DNA of 6,784 nucleotides from the NCBI GenBank assembly GCA_964470195.1, contig CAYYBG010000057.1, positions 1 through 6,784 of the forward strand, given 5' to 3'. The notes under the pieces are model-generated. The model was given only the letters and a program-made list of their open reading frames with translations, had not been told where the DNA came from and ran no database searches. Positions within the stretch are counted from its first letter, which is position 1. Each line of letters starts with the position of its first letter. Positions 6,772 to 6,784 of the stretch are shown here, one piece after another. The DNA comes from RFPI01 sp964470195 (GTDB lineage Bacteria > Pseudomonadota > Gammaproteobacteria > Burkholderiales > Methylophilaceae). Made by a program: the position numbers and the translations under genes.

Positions 6772-6784
6772 GGAAGAGTGGCAG
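6772..6784 (+). tRNA. Probable 5' end of a tRNA-Ser gene (cut by window edge)
   Basis: The last 13 bases, GGAAGAG-TG-GCAG, fit the acceptor strand (positions 1-7), T8-G9 and the first D-stem bases of a tRNA; bacterial tRNA-Ser genes commonly begin GGA-rich and continue GTGGCAGAGTGG. The stable-RNA-type promoter upstream agrees. Only 13 bases are visible, so the anticodon and even the tRNA identity cannot be verified. Confidence 0.5.

Noticed and set aside
1..6784. CRISPR array, insertion sequence, phage or toxin-antitoxin genes
   Set aside because: No regularly spaced repeats, transposase or integrase motifs, or small paired genes were found; all long frames are explained by housekeeping and lipid genes.

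Overview
The window reads as an ordinary chromosomal stretch from a Gram-negative proteobacterium of moderate to lowish GC. A betaproteobacterium (Nitrosomonadales/Methylophilales-like) is the best guess. This rests on remembered resemblance of the RadA, peptide deformylase and methylthioinosine phosphorylase proteins and on the alr-radA and hpnCDE gene orders; no search was run. A run of exactly 100 N at 2880-2979 shows that this is a scaffolded draft assembly.

Layout. On the + strand, 1-258 is the 3' end of alanine racemase (alr), followed after 2 bp by a complete radA (261-1622). radA meets, tail to tail with 10 bp between, a minus-strand block transcribed leftwards from about 5300 to 1633: hpnC, hpnD, hpnE and a YciK-like short-chain dehydrogenase. 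hpnC and hpnD are separated by 1 bp, and the other gaps are about 30 bp, so these four probably form one operon. HpnC, HpnD and HpnE together convert two farnesyl diphosphates to squalene by way of presqualene diphosphate and hydroxysqualene; the product normally feeds hopanoid synthesis. No squalene-hopene cyclase is in the window. The sequencing gap falls inside hpnE; both flanks are good HpnE sequence, so the gene is probably intact.

A divergent spacer of about 108 bp (5297-5404) separates hpnC from a + strand pair: an MtnP/MTIP-type methylthio-nucleoside phosphorylase (5405-6163) and a peptide deformylase (6153-6686), overlapping by 11 bp. After def lies an extended -10 promoter with a GC-rich discriminator, a leader with a hairpin, and, in the last 13 bases, what looks like the 5' end of a tRNA-Ser gene.

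No mobile element, CRISPR array, phage gene or obviously foreign segment was found, and I do not see a new multi-gene system. The points most worth checking are the SDR, which has lost the catalytic Tyr (His instead) and also has Asn at the catalytic Ser position while sitting in a squalene operon; the mis-sized gap in hpnE; and the probable stringently controlled stable-RNA promoter at the right edge.
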